Below are positions 23,276-36,800 of a DNA stretch of 64,000 nucleotides, in pieces. This stretch comes from Polytrichum commune (lineage: Eukaryota; Streptophyta; Polytrichopsida; Polytrichales; Polytrichaceae): NCBI GenBank assembly GCA_950295325.1, contig OX485809.1:5828001-5892000 (forward strand), given 5' to 3'. Both the position numbers and the translations under genes were made by a program. The notes beneath the pieces are model-generated. The model did no database searches and was not told where the DNA came from. It was given only the letters and a program-made list of their open reading frames with translations. Position 1 is the first letter of the stretch. Each line of letters begins with the position of its first letter.

Positions 23276-25435
23276 GAAAAAAAAAACTAAATAAACCCAT
23301 ATACCTTACATCTTCAAGCTCTCGTAAATGTACTGTGCATCCCAATTGAGGTTTATGAAAATGAAATGGAATGAAATTGATTTAAAATCCAAGAAATTAA
23401 AAGTTTATGGAGCTAAAAGTAGGCACATCAAGGTGGAGTCAAGAAACCTAAGGGAGGGTTTACATTAGGGTCTGGGTCCATGAAACATGGGGTCCAAAGC
23501 ACCTCTTTGTGCGCTTGTCTTTTGAACTCAAGATTGGACCCAAGCTTGAAAATAATTTTCTCAAACCAAAGAAGAGTATTTACTTGAGTTGGGAATACTG
23601 ACATTTGACGGGAGAGTGATGCCACATTAGCACAAAGTTCATTATTTCATACCTTCGACTTAGAGCTTGTGTGATCACGTTGGGTCTAAAGTTTTGCTCT
23701 TGATCAATAGAATCCCTCAATTTTGGAGTTTCTTTGGTCCTAAACTCCAGTTTTAACCCACCCCTAATTTCTAAAGTAATGGAGTACAATGACCTCAATG
23801 AGATAGATAATGAGATAGATAATGGCAATCTACATAATATTGCATCAACTAGAAAAGAAAGAGTTGAGGCAAAGGGACAGTACATTCTCCATGAGAAACT
23901 ATATGATGACTCAAGTTCAATTTTGGCACACAGTGTTTGGAGTTTGTGAGGACTCGAGTCGTGATAGCTTCTAATGTACACGGTTTGCAGAGGGAAGAGA
24001 AGCATAAATTCCACAAACAATATTGATGTTTCTTTTTAAAAAAAAGATGTACATTAGATCATAGATATAAAGAAGTGGTACAGGTACATATTTTCAATTG
24101 GTGATATTTGGATGTCCATGTCAGGACTATTCGGTGACTCGCTGACCTAAGTACTTACCATGTGTGAAATTCAATTTTCTGTCTGCAGGAAGATATAAAT
24201 GCTGTTGAGTCGCTGTTGAGTTCTCCCAGCAAGGTACACACTGTGCAATTATTGTCACCAACTGTAGGTGGATTTCGTCACCCTTCTTCCCGAGGTCCAA
24301 GTTGCTTCAAGCTGCCAGCTTGTGACAATGTCCTAACTTAGGTATGTAGTGATGCTGTAAGTTAAGTTACTTAAATACTTTGTGACATTAGTCATAATCT
24401 CAAAATAATGGTTACGTCAAGCTGGGCAGAGGAGATTTTCGTTTTGCACACAATTTGAGATGTACTGAAAACGGATGTGCGAGAGCCAGGAGAGTGCCAA
24501 TAATATTCAAGTCTAGCTGCACTTATCACGTGGCCTGGCCATGTCCTCTAGTAGTCACACCGCTCAGCAATGACGGTAATGGCGTAATCGATACTTCAGT
24601 GCTTGAATCATGCAAACCATTGGCTTTTGTCTCCTGGCTGCAAAGTTCGCAAATGATCCGTCACAGTAATACCATTGTAGCAAGAACAGACGATCCATTG
24701 AGGCTCAATCTGTTGAGGCTTGATCCACTTACACTGAGTAACTTGGAAAACCTTATGTCACAGGCATTCCATGGACAATGCATTGATAGGTTTTGCAGCT
24801 TGTAGATCTGCACAAAGTTAGCAGGTTTCAGAATGTAGAAAAGACATGGCACTACTCGAATCTAGTGGATTTAATGTCATGTTCGTTTGTCAACTTTGTG
24901 ACATTCTAAGCTTCCACTAAGAGAAGGTGTCATACTTGTGACATTATTGCGCTTAATAGGTTGACATTAACGCAGTCAAAACGCATTAGTGTCAGTCAAA
25001 CTCAATAAATTAATAAATTAATAAACCCCCTTTGTGCCTAAACTCTTAATTTATTTTTGACGCTAAGTTTTGGAAGTCCAAGGCCTAACTTTTGGCCTTG
25101 TCGATGATTTACTGCATTGAAATAGCCTTTCTCCAGGTGCAAAATTCTTCAATTTCTTTGTCCTCATCTACATCTTATTGCTTTTCTGGTTGTTTCTCCC
25201 AGTGGCAGACAGCTCAGCTATTATGTCAATGGCCATGGTCATATTCATAGAACACTCATTTGAAAACAAGTGGTTTTCTTCGCACGTGCTTTTCTTCTTC
25301 CTCTACGTTTTCCTCTCTTTGATTTAGCTCAATAACTAAGTCAACATACTGTAGGTTGACAGTAGCAGCCCACTCCATCATAGTTTCGTGAAATTAATTG
25401 CTGCAAACGTTTAAGTTAGTGCCACGTGCACAGGC

Positions 25436-25458
25436 TTTGTTTGTTTGTTTGTTTGTTT
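25436..25458. repeat. (TTTG)n microsatellite
   Basis: About five to six uninterrupted TTTG units in intergenic DNA. Confidence 0.9.
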
Positions 25459-25536
25459 TCTTCTAAAGGGACCCACATCTAACGCCTTGTTCATCTTGGG
25501 ATTGAAGCAACCCATGTAAATTCCCATGTGAGGCCA

Positions 25537-25537
25537 C

Positions 25538-25569
<32 letters not shown>
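25537..25569. repeat. (ATC)n microsatellite
   Basis: About eleven uninterrupted ATC/CAT units in intergenic DNA. Confidence 0.9.
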
Positions 25570-25931
25570 GCAGGCTCCGACAAAGAGTTCGTTGTTGATT
25601 GAGAGGAGTACTCGTTTTCAGCATCACCTGTTCTCCACGTATCACTTTCTTTCAGACGTAAACACGCCGTCAGTCATGAGTAGGAGTAGATAGTCCTAGT
25701 CTGAATTATTATTGATAATCGGCTTGAAGCAATGGCTTGAAGTGACATGGTACAGTCATGGTAGTGCTTGTGTTCATAAATCCTCCATGGGCTGATTCAC
25801 AAATCCCTGCTCTTGAGCTTCGATGAGAGAAGTGTGCTAAGGAGTTGATAGGTTGAGACAATTGCAAACCGTGGAACCGTGCCCAGTGTCGTCTACATTC
25901 AAGGTATACTACCACATCTCATCTTTTTATA

Positions 25932-26478
25932 GTACTACTTCTTTCTTATCCACACACTTCTTTATTGTATGATCAAGTATTAATTAATTAACCTTGAACA
26001 TAATGGTAAGTACTTTTCAAGCTATGAAATAGTCAATCGGAGTTCCAAAAAGTGATATTGTATGATTTGGCCAGGTTGTGAGATTCTGGTAATGTACCTG
26101 CTGGAGAGTTTTCTACTCTGTTGTTTTGAATTCTGTATGGGCTCGTAATAATGCATTGACTCAACACAGTGTTGGCCTAATCAATTTCTATATTGCAGAA
26201 GACTGATTGCAAAAGACTTGTGGTTTTACTTCTTGTATATCCACGTACTTCTGTATGGTATGATCAAATGTTAAACCTCGAATTGGTATATGTGTCAAGC
26301 TATGAATTACTAGCAAATTCCGGTTCCAAAGAGTAATGTTGTATTGGCCAGGTCATGATGGCATTCTGAAAACCCACCAGCTGAAGAATTTTGTAAATAT
26401 TGTGTTGATATCTGCATTCGAAGCTTGTAATTTTGTGTTGTGATGGTGTCAGCCTAATCAATTTAAATATTGCATGTT
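25932..26478. repeat. Tandem duplication (~290 bp) upstream of the mannosidase gene
   Basis: The copies run about 25932-26203 and 26223-26478. Shared landmarks in the same order are TACTTCTT...ATCCAC.TACTTCT, TATGATCAA.T.TTAA, CAAGCTATGAA, TTCCAAA.AGT, TTGGCCAGGT, GCCTAATCAATTT and ATATTGCA. The second copy ends about 195 bp before the mannosidase start codon, so the duplicated DNA is likely promoter or 5' leader. Confidence 0.75.
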
Positions 26479-26672
26479 TATTGCTACTAGGTAAATAACA
26501 AAATCTGGAGATGCATGAGGACGTTCTCTGTTGGCTATGTGACGATCATCCTGTGCATTCAATCTTACTGATTTTATTTGATTTTATTTCTTAATACGGG
26601 AAAGCAACTCTCTTTTCTTGTGAACTCTTGGAAACTCCGCATCAAAGTGCAATGATGGTTTGGTGATTGTAG

Positions 26673-29600
26673 ATGATAAATTTGAACCATGGATGGCTGG
26701 CTGCGCGAGCATCAGAGGTTTCGCAAAGCGGGGAGGAGCTCACAACTGCAACACCAGATCCAACTGTGCCCGCAAAACGTCCGTGGATTCAGGGGGTTGT
26801 GCCTGGCACGTAAGCCTTCTTTCCTTATGCAAAGTCAAATTTGTAATTAATTACGCAAATTCTTCCAGCACAAAAAGTAAAACAAACCTGTATGCAGAAG
26901 GTGTTTCCATTGCGAAGATAATAATACTACCATAAATTTCTTCCTGGTTCCTCTCTTAATGGTTCCTCTCTTCAATATCCACGCGGGGTTTGGATGAATC
27001 TCAAGCAATGAAAGACTGCCATGTGGCAGCATTTCAAGAATAGCTCTGTACTAAATGCTGAAGCAGGAAGCACTCTGCAGTGTGCACCGGTAAGCTGATG
27101 ACTGTGAGAACAAGGAATTAAATTCTATAGTGGTCTAGCCCACGAAATCACTGTGTTACTGGACAACAAGCTAGGTAAAGCATAAATTACAATGGACGAA
27201 ATTTCACATGCCTCTATTTAAGTTGATATAGTTCAAAGAATGAGAAGTTTCTAAGCTATGCAATCTGGTGGCAGGATTTTGACAACTTTGCTACAGAATG
27301 GGCTCATCCCTGACCCATTGTACGGGCTCAACAACGAGCAAATTCCAGACATTGGTGACGTGGGCCGGGAGTACTACACGTTCTGGTTCTACAACACCTT
27401 TCAGCTGCCCCATGCGGTAATTCAATCTGTACACATCAACTTTAATCGTTTCCGAGTAACAGTTTGAATCACAGAACTCATAAATGTTTGATCATTACTA
27501 TGATTTCTGGCAGCTGCACGTCACCTGGTGACCAAGAAGCTTAGAATATTCTTGACATCACAGTCCAGTTACATGATTACCCCTTACATCCTTCATCTGG
27601 TCTTTCCTGATTATTTTCACATCAATCAGACATTGATTACTTTAGAAATATCATCTAGACACACATTTGTACCCCTTACTCTTTCAATACTGAGTGTAAT
27701 GGGGGATAGACCTTGAGAAGTAATTATGTACGAGCCTACTGATTACTGATTTATCTCATGAGATCTGCATTTGCGAGATTTTCACAACATGGTTTGTGGG
27801 ATTTTATGCAGCTGCCTGCGAAGGGGAAAGCATGGTTACAATTTCGGGCCATCAACTACCAAGCTGAGATATTTGTAAATGGTCACCAGAAATTGCTTTC
27901 AAAGGGTATGTTTTTGAGGCAAACTATTGACATTACGAGTTGGCTCAGCAAAAGTGGAGTGAACCAGCTCGCCGTTCTTGTTCACCCACCCGACCACCCG
28001 GGCCAAATCCCCATTGTGGGTGGCCAAGGAGGAGATCATGATGTAAGTTTTTGTGCATCAGAAACCTTTAATCTCCATATATCACCAAAATTATTTTCAC
28101 ATAGATTCAGTCACCCTGAACTATAACTTTGAATATATGTCTAACAGTCGTAACAAGGTTGGAAGTTTGATCTTTTCGGTTTCTAATTTTTTCAAGTTGC
28201 AAGACCTACAAGGTTGAATCACATGTTAGATCAATATTGAATGAACAAATAAGGACATGTTGAGTTATCACTTGGTCAAAAGATATTCAGCTGTTGAGGA
28301 TATGTATATACACTGACTCAACAACATTAAATGCTAGTCACTTGCAATTTGAGATGTAATGTATCCATTTTACAAGATTTGCTTGACCAAAGGTTTGGCC
28401 ACACTAGGTGGTAGTTGTTCATCATGTTAGGGGCCTTAACACCAATTGAATATGTCACATTAGCCAAGTTACCATATCATAACAATCCTATGCCCACACT
28501 CAATGGTAGAAGACAACATGGACTTACTCAATCATTTTCCAAGGCCTACAAAGACTCATATTGTTGTGATGTAATTTTGCTGTGGCTTAGATTGGCAAGG
28601 ACGTGGCAGCTCAGTATGTGGAAGGGTGGGATTGGATTGTTGGAATCCGGTACACACACAAACACCTAACCCATTTCCACAGGACATATTTTACCATCCT
28701 CACACCACAAAGCTCTAAATTCATGCATCATCAACATTGATTTCACATCGATAGAAACACATCAAACTCCAACCTTGAATCAATCCCTACCAACCGTAGG
28801 GTTGAAATTCTGGTTGTTTGCTTCTATATGTTATAGTTGCAAGACCTAAGTGATTGATTCATGAGCTGAATCAAAGTTGAATGAATCACTAGCTAAGTGT
28901 TGAGTTAGCATTAAACCCCCAAAGGTTATGTATATACATTGACTCAACACTAAACGCTGAGTCACTTGCATGTTGAGTCGTACTCCTGAATTTCTTTAAC
29001 CTCATTATACTACACTGATTATTCCAATTAGTGATAATGCCTTACTCAGAAGTTCAATTTTATTAACAAAACTTCAGTAGGTTGTTCGGACATTATAGAA
29101 CATAAATGACTTTGCTTGGTGAAATATTACATTCTCATATTATAGTTATAGCACTATGTATCTCCAAATAGTAGCACGCGCTAATTGGGATGAGCAGTGT
29201 AGTGTTCAATTGTGCTGCCTAGCTATAAATCTTTAAAGAGGTGCCCAAATTGATACGTCACAATTGCTTCAATGTGAATTGCAACAGAGACAGAAACACA
29301 GGCATCTGGGACCAGGTCACCGTGTTCACAACCGGGGTTTGCGCCACAACCACTGAACCTATTTATTCAGTCACTCATTTCTCAAGGAAACTTCCCCTTG
29401 ATTCTTCAACCTTCTGTTTTGAATTGTCAGTCCAGCAGTTTATGTTTTTCCCCATATCCGTCAATTTCTGTTTGATCATTTTGGCGAAATTGATGTTGCG
29501 GTGCTGGTTTCACATCGATTCAATCACATTAAACTGCACCGATAAATCAATGCCTACCAAACAAAGGGTTGCAATTACAATCTTTTGTTTCTGCGTACTT

Positions 29601-32600
29601 TATAGTGAGTCAAGCAAGACCTAGAGGGTTAAATTATGAGTTGAAACAATGTTGTATAAATCATTAGCTAATGTTGTGTTAGCAATGAGAAATCATACTT
29701 TAGACCATGAAGGGTATGTATGTATCAACACTGACTTCACATTAAAAGTTGATTACTTGCATTTTGAGATGATGTAGCCTGTCCGTCTGGTGGATCCGCA
29801 CCTTGTTGCCACGTTTCCCACGTCAGCATATACGGAATTAGCTCATCTATGGACCACCATGGAGCTTGTGAACATGGATTCAGCCCCCACAACAGTGACC
29901 ATAACGCTGACTGCAGCTTTGGACAAATCCTCGAACGGTGGAGCAACAATGGATTCGTCTGTGGCCCAGCAATTCTCTGCAACTCAAACAGTTACCGTTG
30001 ATGCCAACGCAACACTTTTGTACTCTCTACCGGCGGTAAGAAACTACACTTAAGCATCCGATTTAGTGTGGCCCACACTAAGGTAGATGTGCCTAAATCA
30101 GTCACTACTCCTAAATCAAACACATTTATTTGAGTTGTTTGTGGTTAGGTGTGGATCCAAGAATGGACACCAAAAGAGCATGTGCCTAAAAGATATTGGA
30201 CTACATGCTCCAAACATGTCAACCATTGTAGGCTTTATAGTCAACATAATTGGTGGGGGGGGGCTACAAATTGGATTACATGCTTCATATGAGCTCCAAA
30301 GGTCATGAGTACAGAGGCTGCGGTCTCGATTTGGATTTGCTAACCATTTCGTATTAATTATGTGTTTCATATCCTAGGAGCCATGTTTAAATAAGATATC
30401 TAGTATAGCGCCATGTCACAGGTGGAGTAAAGGCCTTCGTTTGATGTAAGAATCTGACCTACACGGGTAGATCACTTAGTGCATATTAAAAACGACGTGC
30501 GGCATAATATAGAGAGGATTAAAATCATTTGAAATAAAAATTATAAAGGAATTCCAAATAATGAAGGGGCCATTAAATGTAGACAATCCCATTATAAATA
30601 AGTTAGATGGACATAAAATGTGGGCCATTATTTTTTTGTAAAATTAATATAGGGGCTAAAGATAAGGATCCTAGAAGGTATGTTTAGTATGATATGTAAA
30701 TGGGTTTAGGACTCACGGGGATGGATGATAATTGGGATTTCCGTATGTCCAAAAATGGCTTAAAAGGAATATAGAGTACAAAAAATTGCAGTGACTTGGA
30801 CCATATAAGTAATGAAAGGGTGCAAACAAATGGGCCATTTTTGAAATTTAAGTAATTATAGGGAGGCTTTAATTCAGCCCTTGAAGGTAAATAGCCCCAA
30901 AACAAAAAACCCCTAGCCGCACGTGGTGCACAAAAATGCCTTAGAGTGACCTCCCCGTGCTGACCTAATTTTTTCACTGTATTTTAAGCACCTTGCTAGG
31001 TGTAAGGGTCCTCCAAGATTAGAACACATCTTCCTTATTACTCATAGATATGCCTTTTGGTTTGGTAGAATATCCTCTCATTCAAATTTAGGTTAGGTTT
31101 TTATGTTGAGCCTACATACAAGATCTCGGCCATTATGGGTAGGGTTGTTTTCACATACCATTGGGTACTTGGGTGTTGAAAGAAACCTTGGAATATGATA
31201 TCTTGTGGGCCGTGGTCAAAATATCCATAAAATGTACACGGGCGCATAGATGATAGCATGGAATTTTGCAGTGGTACATGCGCAAATATCAAGGGGGCTC
31301 CAATAATGCACCCTGGTATTGAAGGATGTGATACCATCTGAGTCAGATATGTTTTATACACGTACACAATGTACCCTTATTGATATTGGATCAAACCTAG
31401 ATAACCGCGCAGCACTGGTCTCGACGTTTTTTGTGGAATGGACATGTGGTAGAGGTGTCCACAAATAATTGATTGAATTGTGGAGAATGGAAAGTGTGTT
31501 AAATTGTCAACTCTATCCCGGTCCGTTATATGTCGGATCAACTTCGCATATTTATTCACCTGCCTGCAGAAATGGGCTCAGAAACTTGATTGATTGATTG
31601 ATTGATTGATTGATTTGTTCGTTCAATTGTGTGGCAGATTTCAGTTGCAAAACCCGCATTGTGGTGGCCAAATGGACTTGGGGAGCAGCCCCTGTACAAA
31701 GTTGACATTTCGGTGGGAATCGCTGGCTCCACAAGTCCTTCTGATTCGTGGTCCCACATGTTTGGTTTCCGCCACATCGATTCCCACATCGACTCCAAAG
31801 TGAATGGCCGGTGCGTCCCTCTTCTCATTGCACTACACTAAAACATTGTACTAAGTGTCACCAATTCTGTTTGTCTTGCTTGATACTAATTGTAAACCGC
31901 CTGTGTATTGTCACTAGCAATAAATGTGAACTTAACATCATTTGTCATTCCTTGTTAAAAAAAATAAAAATTGGGCATTTTAGATTTAGAATGGTGCACT
32001 TACTGTCACTTACAAAGTGGTTTTTCATCCAAATTTCAATCATCTGTGACAATATTTCATTACAGAAATGTTAGGATGCAGGATATACCCAACTTCGTAA
32101 GCATTTCATTACAGAACTGTAAGTTGGGATGACAGTCCTTGTAAACTTCTTCATAATTTATCGACATTCCACACAATTTTGAATAGTCATTACTACAGTA
32201 ACAAAATACACAATGTTTTAAACATTCGTTGCTATACTGATGAATAAACAAATTTTGGTGATCTGGTTTGATCCAAGGAGGTAATTAGCATGGGTAAAAG
32301 AGTCAACCACATCATGAGATCGACCTAATTGCACACATCAATGTAGTTGCCACTCAATTATCATCGCACGACAATTAATGTGGGTCGATGAGGATGAATT
32401 TGTGTGCCTTGATTCGTAGAAAGAGGTAGATAACCATCATCATGTGAATGATCGATTGAATCATGACCAGAAAATTTGAGTTACAGGAAAGCCGATCTTC
32501 ATACGAGGGGGAACTACATTGTCTCAGATGCTTTACTCTGTGGGTTGATGATGAATTTGTGTGCCTTTATTCGTAGAAAGAGGTAGATAACCATCATCAT

Positions 32601-33767
32601 GTGAATGATCGATTGAATCATGACCAGAAAATTTGAGTTACAGGAAAGCCGATCTTCATACGAGGGGGGAACTACATTGTCTCAGATGCTTTACCCTGTG
32701 GGTTGATGATGAATTTGTGTGCCTTAATTCGTAGAAAGAGGTAGATAAACATCATCATGTGAATGATCAATTGAATCATGACCAGAAAATTTGAGGTTAA
32801 CGGCGAGCCGATCTTCATACGTGGGGGAAACTACATCGTCTCGGATGCTTTACTCCGCCTCTCCCAAGACCGATACAATACCGAGGTCGGCTTTCATGCC
32901 GACATGAACTTGAATATGATCCGCATCTGGGGAGGGGCGTTGGCTGAGCGCCCTGAGTTCTACGATGCCTGTGACCGACGAGGAATTTTGGTGAGCACAT
33001 CACTGACCTTCAGAATTTTTCTTTATTTGATCACACTGTAATATGTACTCCATTCACACTAGCGTATGCTGGGGTCGAAAGCTCGGCCGGGCTGGTCCAA
33101 GATGACTCTAAACTACCAGATGATAGTGGAGCAGTACCCTAACTGAATGGAGTGGTTGGTGGTTCAATTCCTGTGAAATCTTCTCTCTAATTGATGGAGG
33201 AAACTAGTAAGGTGGCCTTGCACCTCCTTGTTCCCAAAAAGGGGAAAAGAAAAGGAAAGAAACTTGTGAAATCCTCTCTCTAATTGATGGAGAAACTAGT
33301 AAGGTGGACTTGCACCACCTTGTTCCCAAAAAGGGAAAAAGAAAAGGAAAGGAAATTGATAAAAGCTAGGCCGGGGTAGATTAGGTGTCCAATTAAGATA
33401 AGTAACCAAATTAGACATGTCTACCTAAGTGCTAAACACTAAGGATGCTTAAAACCAAGAAATTAACCCGAACGGGCTTTGAAACCAAAATAGTTTTTGT
33501 AAGGGTGACCATCCTAGTGCTTAGATTCCAATGCATCCTACATTATCACTATGGTCCAATCAATATAGTGCACATATTTGGGTCAACCAGATAAACTCAA
33601 CAAACCATGATTTTTGTTTACACATGCTCAAGGTGTTCATTGTTTGAATGAGGCAATGTCTTTGAAGGTCCCTAGCTATAACACTCACGATGTCCATAAT
33701 TCAATATCGGATTGGACTAACTTGAATATGAAGCGGCACAATAATTCAAATTGGTGACAACATTGGA

Positions 33768-33801
<34 letters not shown>

Positions 33802-36800
33802 TCAAATTCCCCATACTAGCTTCACATGATAGAGTTATCCATTAAGTCTCTCAAAGAGGGATGAAACCATGGGTTTGATTTTTACTTTGAGAACCTTCCT
33901 ATTAAGAGGTCGTTAGCTCGTTATGTTTTGGAGCCTATTTTGAAACATATGGGACCTCCTCTTTCCACCTCTCAAACTTTGAGAGAATTTTAAGATTTGT
34001 AATAGGGTATGCGCATAGGACATGCTATCCTAAATCTCAGATTGGCCTATGCAAGGCTCGCTTGGTTCATCCGTCTGAGTAAGACAAGTTAGAATGACAG
34101 TTGTCAATAGCCCGACACCACTCTTTGTGTATAGTAAATCAAGCATGAAGAAACTTGACTGACTTTATAATAATTCTCACAAATCTCGGGGTTTGGAACT
34201 AAACCCATGGTTTCATCTCCTTTTACTTTACAAACAACTTTGATGTATGAATATGTATATATGTATATATGTCTGTGGTGCATTAGGTTTGGCAAGAGTT
34301 TTGGATCACTGGCGATTGCGATGGGCGAGGGCAACCCCCTTCCGACGCAAATTGGCCATTAGACCACGAGCTTTGGCTCACATGTGCTTATGACACCGTG
34401 AAGCTCCTCCGCAACCACGCGAGCTTGACCTTGTGGTGTGGAGGCAACGAGCAACACCCGGCCGATGACCTCAACACCGCCCTCACAAAGGCCCTTGTGA
34501 TCGTCTCTCCGGAATCGGACAATCCTAGCCGCTCGTTGGACGGCACCCGGCTCTACATTGAAGGTAAGTATGTAAGTGCCATTGATGTTGGATTGGTGTA
34601 TACTAGGTGAACGCACGGTACCCATAAGTGAAACCCACCACGAGGCGTACTAACTCTTCTAGGAATATGAAATCCGTGATATTAAAGGGGTGAATTTAGG
34701 GGGGCCATGAAGTATTGCGCATATTCATGGGATGTTTCATCTATTAGATGAATATTCTTGAAATTTTATTTTATCTATTTTCATAACAATTCTCTGGTAT
34801 TCTATATTCATGTTAGTTATTTCTGTAGAGTTTCAATCCTTTGGATATTATTTTATCCTACATTGTTTTGCACGTGGTTCTTACTAACTTACAAAGAGTG
34901 ACCTCCCTGGAGGGAAAACAATTGTAGTTTTGAAGAACCTACATGCTCGATATGAAAATTGCACTACTTGTCAAATATTGACAGTTGGTGGGCATCAAAA
35001 GATGAGAGGATCCTTGTATTGCCAAGTATTTGCTTAGGCCAAGATATTGCTAACCAGGTGTGAAAGTTTATGTATGGTATCATATGTATGTATGTATGTA
35101 TTATCAAATACTTGCATCTTACCACTCAAGTGAGAAAAGTGATTGATCATATAAGGCCCACAAACCTCCTCAACATCATCGGGTTTTGTGGGTATGTGAA
35201 GGCTCGTTGTGGAGTGGGATTGCGGCCGGTGATGGGGGGTTCCATGACGGGCCGTACACGATCCAAATCCCGGAGAAGTTTTTCTACGACGGGTACTACT
35301 CCTACGCCTTCAACCCGGAGGTCGGGAACGTCGGGGTCCCCAAGGCCGACACCATCCGGGCCACCATGCCCCCCGAGGCATGGGGACCCCCACAAAGCTT
35401 GTATGGAGAGCACCCGAATGCAACATGGTTCTACCACAAGTTCATTCAATATGCGGATGGCCAAAACCTCATACCCGGCCAAATTGAGACGTACGGCAAA
35501 TACACCACCCTCGACGATTTTTGTGAGAAGGTAATGTTTGCAAATTAATGGGGGAACTCCCTAAAAGTTTGAAAAGCAATGATATACTTTTCGTGGTCTA
35601 CTTGATAATGATATTTTTTGCTATCTCTAAACAAGTATAATAATTAAAGTTTTTGAAAGGTTGCTATACATATAAAGGTGTGCATGTGAGGTCATCATCC
35701 CATTGTCCTACCCCCCCCCCCCCTCTTTGGTTCCAAAACATTAAAGTGATGTGTCACATACACGAGTCCATACTATATTGTCATAGGCGACAAAAATGAT
35801 AAAATACATGTGGTATGTATTTGAATTTCACAGCATTTTCTTTTACATACATGTGTGTTTTGATTGATAAATGGATAAATAATAGGTGGGTCACGAACTA
35901 AACTCAAACTAGCAACAAGTCACCTATAATACCTCCATACAACATTCTTAAGGCCCAATAGATATGATAAGTCCCTCCCACTTCTCGAAGCCCCTTATCC
36001 CTCGTTGCCCCTTGCTCTCATGGGTCACTGCTATTTCATTTCTAAACATTTCTAGGGCTCCCAAAATAACACACACCCAAACGGAAACAAGGCCCACAAT
36101 ATACACATACCCACCTATATCATTGCAATTTGTTTCGCTTCCACGACAGGCATCTACGCTTCGACTGTGCGTCTTACTTAATTAGTTTGAGGTATGTATA
36201 GTTGTTTGACTGAGGCATGTGTTGAGAAACTCGCACATTATAATACACAAGTAGAAAGTGATTAAGCGACACCCTCCTCAAGTCCTTGTATTGTGCAGGC
36301 CCAGCTCGCGAATTACATACAGTATCGGGCTCTGATTGAAGGCTGGAACACGTGGATGTGGACTCGCTACACGGGGGTGCTCATTTGGAAGACTCAGAAC
36401 CCATGGCCTGGCTTGCGAGGCCAAATGTATGACCACCTCTTGGACCAGACGGGCGCCTTCTTTGGCCTCAAGCACGCTGCTGAGCCTGTGCACGTGCAGC
36501 TCAATCTCTCCACCTACACCGTCCAGGTCTTCGGGTTCCCTTTCCCTACCTCTCTCCTCATCCTGGTTGTGCTTTTGTTTTGTGTTTATTGTCGCTGCTT
36601 TGGGTTTGTGTGTTTCCTTCTCTTGGACATGCACATGACCAGCATGAGAAGTTTCGCAGCAAGGAGTGGCAGCATTTTAAGGTAGAGAGAGAGAGAGAGA
36701 GAGAATTAGCGTCGCATACGAGTGTGCCTCTCTTATCCATCTCCCAACATAAAAACTTGTGACCCCTCCTGTGGGGTTGTGGCTGACTCATCTCAGATGA

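Larger units (their letters stand above)
22284..26672. other. Intergenic region between the Gypsy remnant and the mannosidase gene
   Basis: This holds low-complexity, purine- and CT-rich DNA (about 22300-22900), dispersed repeat D copy 1, simple repeats near 25436 and 25537, and a tandem duplication just before the mannosidase. A 45-nt exon-like piece at about 24190-24234 is flanked by AG and GT but has no partner exons. No gene is supported. Confidence 0.55.

Noticed and set aside
24190-24234. 45-nt in-frame piece EDINAVESLLSSPSK flanked by CAG and GTACAC
   Set aside because: It looks like an exon, but no coding sequence with matching phase exists within several kilobases.
25537-25569. (ATC)n run as a possible CRISPR-like or coding repeat
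   Set aside because: It is a plain trinucleotide microsatellite in intergenic plant DNA.
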